The notes: generated by a model from the sequence alone, not told the origin. Positions 49,902 to 58,449 are shown, numbered from the stretch's first letter. The stretch: DNA of 64,000 nucleotides from an uncultured Eubacteriales bacterium (GCA_902801845.1 CADCJW010000006.1:62001-126000); one strand, 5' to 3'. A program made the numbers and translations.

Positions 49902-49929
49902 CCCCGCAACCGGTGGACCGGCTGCGGGG
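49902..49929 (+). terminator. Hairpin between the second YARHG gene and the sigma-factor gene
   Basis: CCCCGCA-A-CCGG pairs with CCGG-C-TGCGGGG around TGGA, followed by TGTTGT. It may partly terminate transcription before the sigma factor. Confidence 0.6.
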
Positions 49930-49957
49930 TGTTGTAGATGAGGAGAGGAGCAGAGAG

Positions 49958-50464
49958 GTGGAAGCAAACCTCACGGCCAGGGCCCCGGTCCCGCTGGATT
50001 TGGAGGCTCTGTACATGGCCTATGCGGACATGATCTACCGCCTGGCCCTGGTGCGCACCCGCAACCGGGCAGACGCGGAGGACGTGCTGCAGGACGTGTT
50101 CTTTCGCTGCCTGCGCCGTCAGCCCGCCTTCCGGGACCAGGAGCATCAGAAGGCCTGGCTCATCACGGCGGCCATCCGGTCCAGCAACAGCTTGCTTGGC
50201 CGGGCCGATCGCCGCCACGGAGTGGGCGCTGAGGCGCTGGAGGGCTTGTTCACGGAGGACGACACGGATCACGCCGTGTACGACGCCGTTATGGAGCTGC
50301 CGGAGAAGTATCGCACCGCCGTGCACCTGTTCTATTACGAGGGGTATTCCGTGGAGGAGATCGGGCGGATGACCGACACCAATCCCTCCACCGTAAAATC
50401 CCACCTGCATCGAGCTCGGGAGGCCCTGCGCAGGGCGCTGAAGGAGGATGAGCCGGATGTTTGA
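49958..50464 (+). CDS. ECF-type sigma-70 family RNA polymerase sigma factor
   Basis: 168 aa from a GTG at 49958, behind GAGGAGAGGAG; the longer frame to 49913 would begin inside a strong hairpin. Region 2 includes LYMAYADMIYRLALVRTRNRADAEDVLQDVFFR (read in parts), and region 4 LPEKYRTAVHLFYYEGYSVEEIGRMTDTNPSTVKSHLHRAREALR (read in parts). There is no region 1 or 3, as expected for ECF sigma factors that respond to envelope signals. It overlaps by 8 bases the membrane beta-propeller gene, the usual place for the anti-sigma factor. Confidence 0.92.
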   Translation: MEANLTARAPVPLDLEALYMAYADMIYRLALVRTRNRADAEDVLQDVFFRCLRRQPAFRDQEHQKAWLITAAIRSSNSLLGRADRRHGVGAEALEGLFTEDDTDHAVYDAVMELPEKYRTAVHLFYYEGYSVEEIGRMTDTNPSTVKSHLHRAREALRRALKEDEPDV

Positions 50465-52319
50465 ACAACGCTATACCGAAGCCAACGACCGGATCCATCC
50501 CCGGCAGGACCTGCTTCAGGAGATGCAAGAGAAATGGGCTGCCGAGGAGGCTGCCCGGGCCGCGGAAGAAAAGAAGGTGGTGGCCTTTCCCACCTGGGCC
50601 CGCTATGTGAGCGCCGCGGCGGGGATACTGCTGTGCGTGGGGCTGGGCATGGGGTCCATGCTCCTGCTCAGCAAAACCCGCGGCAGAAGGCCTGCCGCTG
50701 CGGACATGTCCGCCGAGGCGGAGGCGCCCCAGCTGGCCTTTAGCATGACGGCGACGGCAGGAGAGGGCGAGGCAGAGGCCGAAGCCGAGGCCGAGGAGCC
50801 CAAGATCGTCACCTTTGCCGATGAAGAACCGGAGGAGGCCGCCCCCGAGGCGGCGGAGCCCGAGACCATGCTCATGGCCAGCGCGCCGGCTCCGGAGCCG
50901 CCCCAGGGCATGCATGCGGCCCTGGACGAGGCCGAGGTGGAGGACGCGGTCCGCTACGGCAGCCGGGATAGCGGCATCCTCGCCGTGAACGACGCCGCCC
51001 CTGAGACGGAGGCCCCTGTCGACGAAGCACCCGCTGCCCAGGCGAAAAAGGCGGCGGAGATCGAGATCGGAGATTTGCCGTCGGGGAAGACGATCCGGCG
51101 GGAGGAGCTCATGGCCGTGTTCATGCCCACCACGGAGCAGGTCCATGTGGTGCGGCGCGACGGGAACAAGCTGGAATCGGTCTTTGCCCTGACGCTGCGG
51201 GAACGGGGCGCCCAGGTGAAGGACGTGTTTTGGCTGGGGGACCAGCTATTGACGGTCCGGGAGCGGGGCAGCGAAACGGAGCTGTTGCGCTTTGACGTGG
51301 CGAATTGGGCCGCGCCCCGGCATTTGATGAATCTGACCCAAAGCGGGACCTTCCTGGCGGCGGCGGAGATGGAGGGGAAGCTTCTCATCCTCTCCCGATA
51401 CACCGCGCTGTCGGAGGAGCCCTTCCCCTGGGTGGACGGGGAGAGGATCGACATCGCCCGGGTGCTTCTGGACGAGGCCCAGCCCGGGAACGTGTTCACC
51501 CTGGCCACGGTCTATGACCCGGCCGTCGGCGATTTCGTGCAGCAGGCGGCCATCCTGCTTTCGGCGGAGGGGGCTCTGGCGGATCAGGATCGCCTCGCCC
51601 TGTGGACGGCGGGGGAGAGCCCCAAGCTGTACCTGTTCCGCCTGGACGAGGCGGGATTCGCGCCCGTGGCGGAGCGAGAGCTTTCGGGCCAGGTGGCGGC
51701 GATCGGCGCCGGCGACGGCGGCCTGCAGCTGCTGCTGAAGGGTGAAAGCGGCCTCGAGCTGTTGACGGGCCTGGACCAGTCGCTGACGGAAGCTGCGTCC
51801 GCGGCGGCGCCCCTGGTTGACGGGGTCAGGGACCTGGTCATGGGTCAGGGCGGCGCGGCCTTTTTGACGGAGGATGCCCTCCATGTGCTCACGGCGGCGG
51901 GGGAGAGGACCCTTGCGGTGATCGGGGAGCGGCTTACCTGGCTGGCGGCGGATCGGCTGCTGGTGATCTCCGCGGAGGGGCAGCTCCATGTGATCGGCAC
52001 CGACGGGGAGCTGCAGGAGCTGTGGACCATCCAGGTCCGGGGGGACATGACGACGCTGCTGGAGGAGCCGGACCGGGCGGCCTTTGATCCGGCCACGGGA
52101 CGGCTGGTGTTCCAGGCGGGGCCTCGGATGTTCCTCTACCGGCTGGAGGAGGGGCGGCCCAATCCCCGGAGCGCGGTCCAGGATTTCGGGGACCATTCCC
52201 CCCTGGAGCAGCGGGAGCTTCGGTGCCTTCTGCTGGAGGATCGGGAGGTGATCTTCTATAAGGCCGGGGCCATGCTCTGCAACGAGTGGCTGGAAAGGAT
52301 GTACACCTTACGCTATTGA
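50457..52319 (+). CDS. Membrane beta-propeller protein, probable anti-sigma factor
   Basis: 620 aa from the ATG at 50457 (AAGGAGG 9 nt upstream; the ATG at 50448 directly abuts the ribosome site). About 45 N-terminal cytoplasmic residues (TEANDRIHPRQDLLQEMQEKWAAEEAA) precede a membrane helix (about 50-70). A long Glu/Ala-rich external linker (about 75-195) leads to a C-terminal domain (about 200-620) of repeated beta blades, as in the secreted beta-propeller family (PF09826). The gene arrangement and the short cytoplasmic head fit a sigma-binding anti-sigma factor with an external sensor. No RsiW-type zinc HxxxCxxC motif is seen. Confidence 0.78.
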   Translation: MFEQRYTEANDRIHPRQDLLQEMQEKWAAEEAARAAEEKKVVAFPTWARYVSAAAGILLCVGLGMGSMLLLSKTRGRRPAAADMSAEAEAPQLAFSMTATAGEGEAEAEAEAEEPKIVTFADEEPEEAAPEAAEPETMLMASAPAPEPPQGMHAALDEAEVEDAVRYGSRDSGILAVNDAAPETEAPVDEAPAAQAKKAAEIEIGDLPSGKTIRREELMAVFMPTTEQVHVVRRDGNKLESVFALTLRERGAQVKDVFWLGDQLLTVRERGSETELLRFDVANWAAPRHLMNLTQSGTFLAAAEMEGKLLILSRYTALSEEPFPWVDGERIDIARVLLDEAQPGNVFTLATVYDPAVGDFVQQAAILLSAEGALADQDRLALWTAGESPKLYLFRLDEAGFAPVAERELSGQVAAIGAGDGGLQLLLKGESGLELLTGLDQSLTEAASAAAPLVDGVRDLVMGQGGAAFLTEDALHVLTAAGERTLAVIGERLTWLAADRLLVISAEGQLHVIGTDGELQELWTIQVRGDMTTLLEEPDRAAFDPATGRLVFQAGPRMFLYRLEEGRPNPRSAVQDFGDHSPLEQRELRCLLLEDREVIFYKAGAMLCNEWLERMYTLRY

Positions 52320-52327
52320 CCGAAACG

Positions 52328-52357
52328 AAACCGACCCGAAGGGGCCGGTTTTTTCTT
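52328..52357 (+). terminator. Terminator after the sigma/anti-sigma genes
   Basis: AAACCG-A-CCC pairs with GGG-C-CGGTTT, followed by a T-rich run. Confidence 0.85.
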
Positions 52358-52375
52358 TTCTTTTCCGATGGGGTG

Positions 52376-52384
52376 TGGTATAAT
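52376..52384 (+). promoter_or_regulatory. Extended -10 promoter of the uridine kinase gene
   Basis: TGGTATAAT (extended -10, TATAAT at 52379-52384), 29 bases before the ATG; only a weak TTTTCT -35 is seen at 52356-52361. Confidence 0.55.
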
Positions 52385-52413
52385 ATCCTAAATTCCGATA
52401 AGGGGGAGAGAGT

Positions 52414-53067
52414 ATGATCATCGTAGGTGTGTGCGGCGCGTCCGGCAGCGGGAAGAGTACCCTGGCCCGGCGCATCAAGGAGGCCCTGTCCTGCAGCTGT
52501 GAGATCATCGGCCAGGACTGCTATTACAAGAGCTTTCCGGAGATACCCTTCGAGGAGCGGGTGCACCTCAACTACGACGAGCCTACCATCTTCAACTATG
52601 ACGAGATGATCGAGGATTTGAAGACCCTGTCCGCCGGGCAGCCCATCACCAAGAAGGGGTACAACTACGCCCGGCACTTGAGGGAGGATTCCACGGAGCT
52701 CATCTATCCCCCGGAGGTGTTGATCCTGGAGGGGATCCACATCTTCTACGACAAGCGGCTCTGCGACATGATGTCCCTGAAGGTGTACATGCACGTGGAC
52801 ATCGACGTGTGCCTCCTGCGCCGTATCTTCCGGGATATCAAGAGCCGGGGCCGGACCATCGAGAACATCTCGGAGCAGTATCTGGCCACGGTGAAGCCCA
52901 TGTTCGAGCAGTATATCAAGGACTACATCAACGACGCCGACTTCGCCATCATGCGGGGCGGCAAGAACCCCATGGCCATCGACGCCATCGTGGCGTATTT
53001 GACCACGAAGGTCCTGGCCGAGCGCTTCGAGAAAGAGAAGCAGGAACAGACGGAGAAGGGGGAGTAA
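52414..53067 (+). CDS. udk: Uridine kinase family protein
   Basis: 217 aa. It phosphorylates uridine or cytidine with NTP (pyrimidine salvage, cytoplasm). Walker A is GVCGASGSGKSTLARRI (about 5-21). GQDCYYKSFPEI is the nucleoside-binding segment; YDEPTIFNYDEMIEDL, VLILEGIHIFYDKRLCDMM and RRIFRDIKSRGRTIEN complete the family pattern. The YIKDYINDADFAI end fits. The start is supported by GGGGGAGAG. A long hairpin terminator follows. Confidence 0.9.
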   Translation: MIIVGVCGASGSGKSTLARRIKEALSCSCEIIGQDCYYKSFPEIPFEERVHLNYDEPTIFNYDEMIEDLKTLSAGQPITKKGYNYARHLREDSTELIYPPEVLILEGIHIFYDKRLCDMMSLKVYMHVDIDVCLLRRIFRDIKSRGRTIENISEQYLATVKPMFEQYIKDYINDADFAIMRGGKNPMAIDAIVAYLTTKVLAERFEKEKQEQTEKGE

Positions 53068-53122
53068 AGCTTTCTTCGGAGGACCGTGCTATAACGGGAT
53101 ATATGGGACAACGTATAACGAT

Positions 53123-53167
53123 GCGGCTGCCGGAAAGGAGGAATCTCCTGCCGACAGCCGCTTTTTT
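53123..53167 (+). terminator. Terminator after the uridine kinase gene
   Basis: GCGGCTG (53123-53129) pairs with CAGCCGC (53155-53161), with an inner AGGAG/CTCCT stem, then six T. Confidence 0.85.
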
Positions 53168-53202
53168 GCGATGATTTGAGGGGCGAACAGCTCGTCGCTT
53201 TT

Positions 53203-54321
53203 TTATGGATAAGCGGGAAGAGGGGTGCCGTCGATGTAGACGGCTTTGAGGCGCAGGTCCTGATCCAGGATCACCAGGTCGGCGGCGAGGCCAGGGGCCA
53301 GGGCGCCGATTTCGTCATCACGGCGGATCACTTTGGCCGGGACGGCGGTGGCGGCAAGGACCGCCGATTCCAGGGGCACGCCGAAGGAGACGGCCCGGCG
53401 AAGACCGTCCATCAGGTGGATGGAGCTGCCCGCCAGGGTGGTGCTGTTCCTGAGGGTGGCCTTGCCGCCGGTCATGGTGATGGGCAGCCCCCCCAGCTCG
53501 TAGTCCCCGTCGGGCATGCCGGCGCAGCGGAGGGAGTCGGAGATGAGCACCAGCTTCTCCCCGAAGAGCCGGTGGACCAGGCGGATCACGGCGGGGTGGA
53601 TGTGGAAGCCGTCGGTGATGAGCTCCACCGTGGCGCCGGCATCCAGGGCCGCGGCCACCACCCCGGGTTCCCGGTGATTGAGGGGCGGCATGGCGTTGAA
53701 AAGATGGGTGGCGTGGGAAGCGCCCGCCTCGTAAGCGGCCATGGCGGTGTCGTAGTCCGCCGTGGTGTGGCCCAGGGAAACGGTGCAGCCTTTGCTCACC
53801 TCCCGGATAAAGGGCAGGGCGCCGGGCTCCTCGGGGGCCACGGTCACCAGCCGCACAAGGCCCCCGGAGGCCTCGTTCAATCGGTGGAACATGTCCGCGT
53901 CCGGGGCGTGCAGGTTGTCCGGGTTCTGGGCGCCGCATTTCTTCAGGCTCAAAAAGGGCCCTTCCAGATGGACCCCAGCCACCTTGGCTCCGTCAGCGGG
54001 GCGCAAAAAGTCCCGGATAGCTTCCATGGCCCTGGTGAGCTCCGGCTTCTTCAGCGTCATGGTGGTGGGGCACCAGGCGGTGACCCCGCCAGCGGCGTAG
54101 TACCGGGACATTTTAAGGAGGCCGTTCCCGCTTCCGTCGCTGGCGTCCTCGTTCATGGCGCCGTGGGTGTGGATGTCGATAAGGCCGGGGATCACATAGC
54201 AGCCGTTAAGGTCCGTACCGCCCGTGACCTGAGGCCCCACGTCCTCGATGACGTTGGAGAAGCGGATGCCGCCCGGGACGAACCGGCCGTCCAGGAAGAT
54301 CTTGGCGTTGGAAAGCTTCAT
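53203..54321 (-). CDS. nagA: N-acetylglucosamine-6-phosphate deacetylase
   Basis: 372 aa. It converts GlcNAc-6-P to glucosamine-6-P and acetate. Metal and catalytic residues: His51 and His53 (IDIHTHG), Glu120 (VHLEGPFLS), His185 (SLGHTTADY), His206 (THLFNAMPPL), and Asp262 in LISDSLRCAGMPDG. DGFHIHP is present. The gene follows the ROK kinase gene by 4 nt on the minus strand, so kinase and deacetylase are produced together. No nagB is within the window. Confidence 0.93.
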   Translation of the reverse strand: MKLSNAKIFLDGRFVPGGIRFSNVIEDVGPQVTGGTDLNGCYVIPGLIDIHTHGAMNEDASDGSGNGLLKMSRYYAAGGVTAWCPTTMTLKKPELTRAMEAIRDFLRPADGAKVAGVHLEGPFLSLKKCGAQNPDNLHAPDADMFHRLNEASGGLVRLVTVAPEEPGALPFIREVSKGCTVSLGHTTADYDTAMAAYEAGASHATHLFNAMPPLNHREPGVVAAALDAGATVELITDGFHIHPAVIRLVHRLFGEKLVLISDSLRCAGMPDGDYELGGLPITMTGGKATLRNSTTLAGSSIHLMDGLRRAVSFGVPLESAVLAATAVPAKVIRRDDEIGALAPGLAADLVILDQDLRLKAVYIDGTPLPAYP

Positions 54322-54325
54322 CGGT

Positions 54326-55708
54326 TTACCCTCTCAGCGCGGGAAGGCTGGCCGCTGCCGCGGACTGGCCCACCCGGCGGAACCGCTCGTCCGGCAGGGA
54401 GGGCAAGATGACGTCCGCGATCTGGGGATACTCCTCCCGCAGCACCCGCTTGGCCTCCGCCAGCACCCGATCGCCGCCCTTGCCGCTCATGACCCGGCCC
54501 AGCAGCAGCACGTGGCGCATGCCGTACAGCTCATAATAGTAGGCCAGGGTGTGGCCAAGATACACGCCGATGCTGTCATAGACCGCCGCCGCCGCGGGAT
54601 CGTCCGCCTCCATGCGCTTTTGGACCACCTTCAGCTTCTCGGCGGGGGACAGGCCCTTGTCCAGCTCGATCCCCACCCGGGGCGCCAGCTTGATCACCGC
54701 GTCCTGGGAAAAATATTTGACGCCGCAGCCGATATCGCCGCTCCACTCGTCCACCATGGCGTCGGGGGCCGCGTCCACCGGCACGAAGGCCAGCTCGTTG
54801 AGCCAGCCGGTGATCCGGCCTTCCTTATCCACGAAGCCCACGGCCTCGCTGGTGCCCATGGCGATGCCCAAAACGTTTGCTTCGCCCAGGCTCAGCATGC
54901 CGGCCAGGGCCGACACGTCGCCGTCGTTGGCCACCTCAAAGGGTACGTCCCCAAAGGTGTCCCGAATGGCGCGGATGTAGATGTCCTTCACCTTGGCGTC
55001 GAACAGATCCTTTGGGATCTGCAGGAACAGGGAGGCGTTCATGGTCCGGTTGTTGATGTAGATGCCGGCGGAGGACACGCCCACCGCGTCTACCCGGGGC
55101 AGATGGGCCGCGGCGCTCTTGAGCGCGGCCACGATGCCGTCGTAGTGGTACTGGGGGTCCGCGTTGGTCTTGGGGAACCAGACCACTTCCTCGTCATACA
55201 CGCTCTCCCCGTCCATGACGGCGCTGACCTTACGATCGCTGCCGCCGGCGTCGAAGCCGATCCGGCAGCCCTCCAGATGTCCGCCGATGGCCTGGGGGGC
55301 GTCCTTTTCCGCAGGCAGTTCGTCCGCGTAGACCACTTCAAAGGGGCGCTCATAGACGTTGGCCATGAAGTGGAAGTCAAAGTCCCGGCTGCCCTTGTCC
55401 GCGTAGGCGGCTTTAAGATGTTCGAACATGGCCCGATCCCCGGATACATAGACCCGGAACCCCCCCTTCATCCACAGCAGGGTCTTCACCAGCCGGTCGA
55501 GATAATACCGGTCCGCGGCGGCGTATTCCGCCGTGCCGTGGATGCGGGTGTCCACCCGGGCGATCTGCCCGTCGGCCCGCTCCAGGGCGATGCCCACGGG
55601 CTTCGTCGCCGTTTGGAGAAAGGCCCGATTGAACAGCCCCATGGGGATGAACCCGGGATCGAGTTTGGGATGGTTGGTCATGGGGACGGAGATGCCGTAC
55701 AGATCCAT
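54326..55708 (-). CDS. ROK-family sugar kinase with N-terminal extension
   Basis: 460 aa from the ATG at 55708 (AGGAGG 8 nt upstream); the open frame to 56980 is antisense to the epimerase gene and rejected. The first 150 residues are an extension not seen in typical ROK kinases. The actin-like ATPase core starts at GCRIGFDAGGSDRKVSAVMDG (phosphate-1 motif, about 151), with VDAVGVSSAGI and FEVANDGDVSALAG, whose NDGD matches the catalytic Asp region, and NVLGIAMGTSEAVGFVD. The zinc-binding CxCGxxGCxE motif of many ROK proteins is missing; the corresponding part reads EWSGDIGCGVKYF. Phosphorylation of GlcNAc or ManNAc is likely from context. Confidence 0.78.
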   Translation of the reverse strand: MDLYGISVPMTNHPKLDPGFIPMGLFNRAFLQTATKPVGIALERADGQIARVDTRIHGTAEYAAADRYYLDRLVKTLLWMKGGFRVYVSGDRAMFEHLKAAYADKGSRDFDFHFMANVYERPFEVVYADELPAEKDAPQAIGGHLEGCRIGFDAGGSDRKVSAVMDGESVYDEEVVWFPKTNADPQYHYDGIVAALKSAAAHLPRVDAVGVSSAGIYINNRTMNASLFLQIPKDLFDAKVKDIYIRAIRDTFGDVPFEVANDGDVSALAGMLSLGEANVLGIAMGTSEAVGFVDKEGRITGWLNELAFVPVDAAPDAMVDEWSGDIGCGVKYFSQDAVIKLAPRVGIELDKGLSPAEKLKVVQKRMEADDPAAAAVYDSIGVYLGHTLAYYYELYGMRHVLLLGRVMSGKGGDRVLAEAKRVLREEYPQIADVILPSLPDERFRRVGQSAAAASLPALRG

Positions 55709-55733
55709 ATGCTGAGCCTCCTGATTTTTTCTC

Positions 55734-55762
55734 ATCATACCGAAAAACCTCTCTTTTGACAA
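55734..55762 (-). promoter_or_regulatory. Promoter of the ROK kinase-nagA operon
   Basis: On the minus strand: TTGTCA (55762-55757), 17-bp spacer, TATGAT (55739-55734). Confidence 0.7.
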
Positions 55763-55771
55763 GACGTCTTG
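55760..55771. promoter_or_regulatory. 12-bp palindromic operator shared by divergent promoters
   Basis: CAAGACGTCTTG is a perfect palindrome that overlaps the -35 boxes of both the kinase-nagA promoter and the epimerase promoter. A regulator bound here would control both directions. Confidence 0.6.
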
Positions 55772-55797
55772 CGCGAAAAAACAGCCTATGATAAAAT
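55769..55797 (+). promoter_or_regulatory. Promoter of the AGE-type epimerase gene
   Basis: TTGCGC (55769-55774), 17-bp spacer, TAAAAT (55792-55797), 34 bases before the ATG. Confidence 0.6.
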
Positions 55798-55831
55798 AAG
55801 CCAAACACAGATAAGAAAGGATGCGTTCACG

Positions 55832-57052
55832 ATGGAAAAAGAAAGGTTTCAACAGGCGCACCGGTGGGTCCGGGACGAGCTCAAGGGCAGCGCTGACTTC
55901 TGGCTCCGCCACGGTCTCGATCGGGAGCACGGCGGCGTGTACACCTGCCTGGATCGGAAGGGCGAGATCTTCTCCACCGACAAGAGCGTGTGGATGCAGG
56001 GCCGCTGCGGCTGGATCTACGCCTTCCTTTGCTCCAACTACGGCGTCCAGCCGGAGTGGCTGGAGGCTTCCCGGAGCTGTGTGGAGTTCCTGGAGGACCA
56101 TTGCGTGAACCACGGGGCCGGGGACCGGCTCTACTTCACGGTCACCGGCGACGGGCGGCCTCTGCGCCAGCGGCGGTACTGCTTCTCCGAGGACTTCTAC
56201 ACCATGGCCAACGCGGAGCTCTACGCCAACACCGGCGAGAAGAAGTATATCGAGCGGGCCCGCCGCACCTATGAACTGACCTACGCCCTGCGCCACGGCC
56301 TCATAGAGGACCCCACGGGTCTGGGCCCCAAGACCATCCCCGAGACGCGCCGGGGCAGGGCCTTCGGCGATCCCATGATCTATCTCAACGTGACCGCCGT
56401 CATGCGCCGGTGCGATCCTGAGAACGCCGCCCTCTACGACGCCCGGGCCAGGCAGTGCGTGGAGGAGATCCTTCGCTACCACTTCAAGCCGGAGCTCAAG
56501 TGCGTCCTGGAGACCGTGGGCCCCGACGGGGAGCTGCAGACGGACACCACCGCCGGGCGGGTGGTGAACCCCGGTCACGACATCGAGGGCAGCTGGTTCC
56601 TGGCGGAGCAGGCCAACGCCACCGGAGACAAGGAGCTCCACGCCGTCGCCGAGACCATCTTCCGCAACGCCATCACGGCGGGCTGGGACGAGAAATACGG
56701 CGGCCTGCTGTACTTTATCGACTGCATGGGCAAGCCTCCCGAAGCTTACGAGCACGACATGAAGCTCTGGTGGCCCCACAACGAGATCCTGATCGCGTCC
56801 ATGCTGTTCTATCGGGACACCGGGGACAAATACTATCTCGACTGGTTCTATAAGACGCTGGACTACTGCCGGGAGCACTTCGCCGACCCCGCCTACGGGG
56901 AGTGGTTCGGATATCTCAGGCGAGACGGCCAGCCCACGGAGCCTCCCTGCAAGGGCAGCACCTTCAAGGGCCCCTTCCATGTGCCCCGCAGCCTAATCCT
57001 GGTGGACAAGCTCATGGACGAAATCGAGGCGAAGCAGGGCTGGGCCCTGTAA
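55832..57052 (+). CDS. AGE-family epimerase (N-acylglucosamine 2-epimerase type)
   Basis: 406 aa from the ATG at 55832, with AAAGGA upstream. It folds as an alpha/alpha barrel: repeated helices with DFWLRHGLDREHGGVYTCLDR, MQGRCGWIYAFLC, EDFYTMANAELYANTG, NPGHDIEGSWFLAEQ and KLWWPHNEILIASMLFY, the His- and Arg-lined active site of RenBP/AGE proteins. It interconverts N-acetylmannosamine and N-acetylglucosamine, or possibly free sugars as in cellobiose epimerases. Neighbours (lyase, GlcNAc-type kinase, NagA) favour ManNAc. Length fits the family. Confidence 0.88.
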   Translation: MEKERFQQAHRWVRDELKGSADFWLRHGLDREHGGVYTCLDRKGEIFSTDKSVWMQGRCGWIYAFLCSNYGVQPEWLEASRSCVEFLEDHCVNHGAGDRLYFTVTGDGRPLRQRRYCFSEDFYTMANAELYANTGEKKYIERARRTYELTYALRHGLIEDPTGLGPKTIPETRRGRAFGDPMIYLNVTAVMRRCDPENAALYDARARQCVEEILRYHFKPELKCVLETVGPDGELQTDTTAGRVVNPGHDIEGSWFLAEQANATGDKELHAVAETIFRNAITAGWDEKYGGLLYFIDCMGKPPEAYEHDMKLWWPHNEILIASMLFYRDTGDKYYLDWFYKTLDYCREHFADPAYGEWFGYLRRDGQPTEPPCKGSTFKGPFHVPRSLILVDKLMDEIEAKQGWAL

Positions 57053-57058
57053 GCTTTC

Positions 57059-57727
57059 ATGGAGAAGCCGCTGCGCAGGGTCTTCGACCCGGAGAATCTA
57101 TGGTGGTCCTTCCTGAGCCGGGGGGTGGATCTGGTGGGGCTGAGCCTCGCCTGGGGGTTTTTGTGCATCCCCATCTTGACCTTCGGCCCGGCCACCTCGG
57201 CCCTCTATTACACGGTGGTCAAGTGCTTCCGCCAGAAGGAGAAGAACACCTTCCAGATCTTCTGGCGGGCCTTCCGCTCGAACCTGAAGCAGGGGATACT
57301 GGCCACGCTGATCGCGGTGCCGGTGGTGCTTTTGCTGATCTTCGGCTACGGCGTCATGAAGGAGAACTGGTCCAGCGACTTCGGGGCGGTCATGTTTGTG
57401 GCCTACGACATCGCCCTCGTGGTGCCCTTGGGAATCCTGTGCTGGCTGTTCCCCCTGTTGGGCCGGTTCGACGCGCCCTTGAAGGACAGCCTGCGCACCG
57501 CCGCCTTCCTCACCTTCCGGCATCTGCCCAGCACCGTCATCTTGGTGCTGCTGACCATCGAAACGGCGGTCTCCCTGCTGGAAAAATGGTGGCCGGTGTT
57601 CTTCGCTCCGGCCCTGTGGGCTTTGCTTTGCAGCCTGTTCATGGAGCGGATCTTCCCCAAGTACCTGACGGAAGCCGAGAAGGAGCAGATGACCGTGACC
57701 AGCGAGACCCCGGTGGAAAACGACTGA
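57059..57727 (+). CDS. YesL-family (DUF624) membrane protein
   Basis: 222 aa. Five hydrophobic segments are visible (about 22-44, 79-98, 111-135, 157-173 and 178-195). LSLAWGFLCIPILTFGPATSALYYTVVKCFRQKEKNTFQIFWRAFRSN (read in parts) is the conserved DUF624/YesL start. These proteins often accompany carbohydrate ABC importers; the function is unknown. It follows the epimerase gene by 6 nt and is likely its operon partner. Confidence 0.85.
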   Translation: MEKPLRRVFDPENLWWSFLSRGVDLVGLSLAWGFLCIPILTFGPATSALYYTVVKCFRQKEKNTFQIFWRAFRSNLKQGILATLIAVPVVLLLIFGYGVMKENWSSDFGAVMFVAYDIALVVPLGILCWLFPLLGRFDAPLKDSLRTAAFLTFRHLPSTVILVLLTIETAVSLLEKWWPVFFAPALWALLCSLFMERIFPKYLTEAEKEQMTVTSETPVEND

Positions 57728-57746
57728 AGCCATACAACGAAAACAA

Positions 57747-57777
57747 CCGCCCTGCAAAGGGCGGCTGCGGATTTTTT
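57747..57777 (+). terminator. Terminator after the yesL-like gene
   Basis: CCGCCC and GGGCGG pair around TGCAAA, followed closely by six T. Confidence 0.75.
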
Positions 57778-57783
57778 GGAAGG

Positions 57784-58422
57784 TCAGACCAGGGTGGGGA
57801 TCAGCTTCGCCAGCTTCTCCGCCAGCTGGGCGTGGCCCTTGCGGGACAGGTGCATGTGGTCGATGCCGTTGAATTCACACCCACGAGCGTCGAAGAAGTG
57901 GCAGCCGTTGCGCTCCGCCACGGGCGCAAGATACTGGGCCAGCTCCTCGGACTTCTTCACGCAGCCGTTGCCCATGACGATATCCAGGAAGGGCTCCTCA
58001 ATGGGCGGCGGGCAGACGATGAGGATGTTGGGGGCGTGCTTGCCCCAGCATTCCACGCTCTTGCACTTTTTGATGAGCCGCTCCATGCCCACGGCGATGC
58101 CGGGGGCGCCCACGCCGAAGCGCTCCTTGGTGTCATTGGTCCCCAGCATGATAACCAAAAGGTCCACGGGCTCGTGGGCCATCAGGGTGGGATAGGCCAC
58201 GCTGAGGGCGTCCATGCTCTCGTGAAGGGCGTCCACGAACACGGTGGTGCGGCCGCTGAGCCCCTCCTCGATGATCAAATACTCCTCTCCCAGCGCTTTC
58301 TGCAGCCGACAGGTCCAGCGCTCGTCCTCGTTGTAGCGGTCGGTGCCGTCTGCGGTGTCATGGGGATCGGCGCAGTATCCGTGGGTGTTGGAATCGCCCA
58401 GGCAAAGAATGTGTTTTTTCAT
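57784..58422 (-). CDS. SGNH/GDSL hydrolase
   Basis: 212 aa with AGGAGG before the ATG. Catalytic blocks: block I ILCLGDSNTHGY with Ser11, the Gly block GLSGRTT, LLVIMLGTNDTKERF with Asn of block III, and FNGIDHMHLSRKGH with the Asp-x-x-His dyad. There is no signal peptide, so it is intracellular. Such esterases remove O-acetyl groups; in this setting a sialic acid or amino-sugar O-acetylesterase is plausible. It is transcribed divergently from the solute-binding protein gene. Confidence 0.88.
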   Translation of the reverse strand: MKKHILCLGDSNTHGYCADPHDTADGTDRYNEDERWTCRLQKALGEEYLIIEEGLSGRTTVFVDALHESMDALSVAYPTLMAHEPVDLLVIMLGTNDTKERFGVGAPGIAVGMERLIKKCKSVECWGKHAPNILIVCPPPIEEPFLDIVMGNGCVKKSEELAQYLAPVAERNGCHFFDARGCEFNGIDHMHLSRKGHAQLAEKLAKLIPTLV

Positions 58423-58449
58423 GGGAGGCCTCCTGTGTTCTTCATATTT

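Noticed and set aside
54326-56980. 884-codon open frame on the minus strand
   Set aside because: Only 54326-55708 is the ROK kinase. The upstream part is antisense to the well-supported epimerase gene and crosses the divergent promoters.
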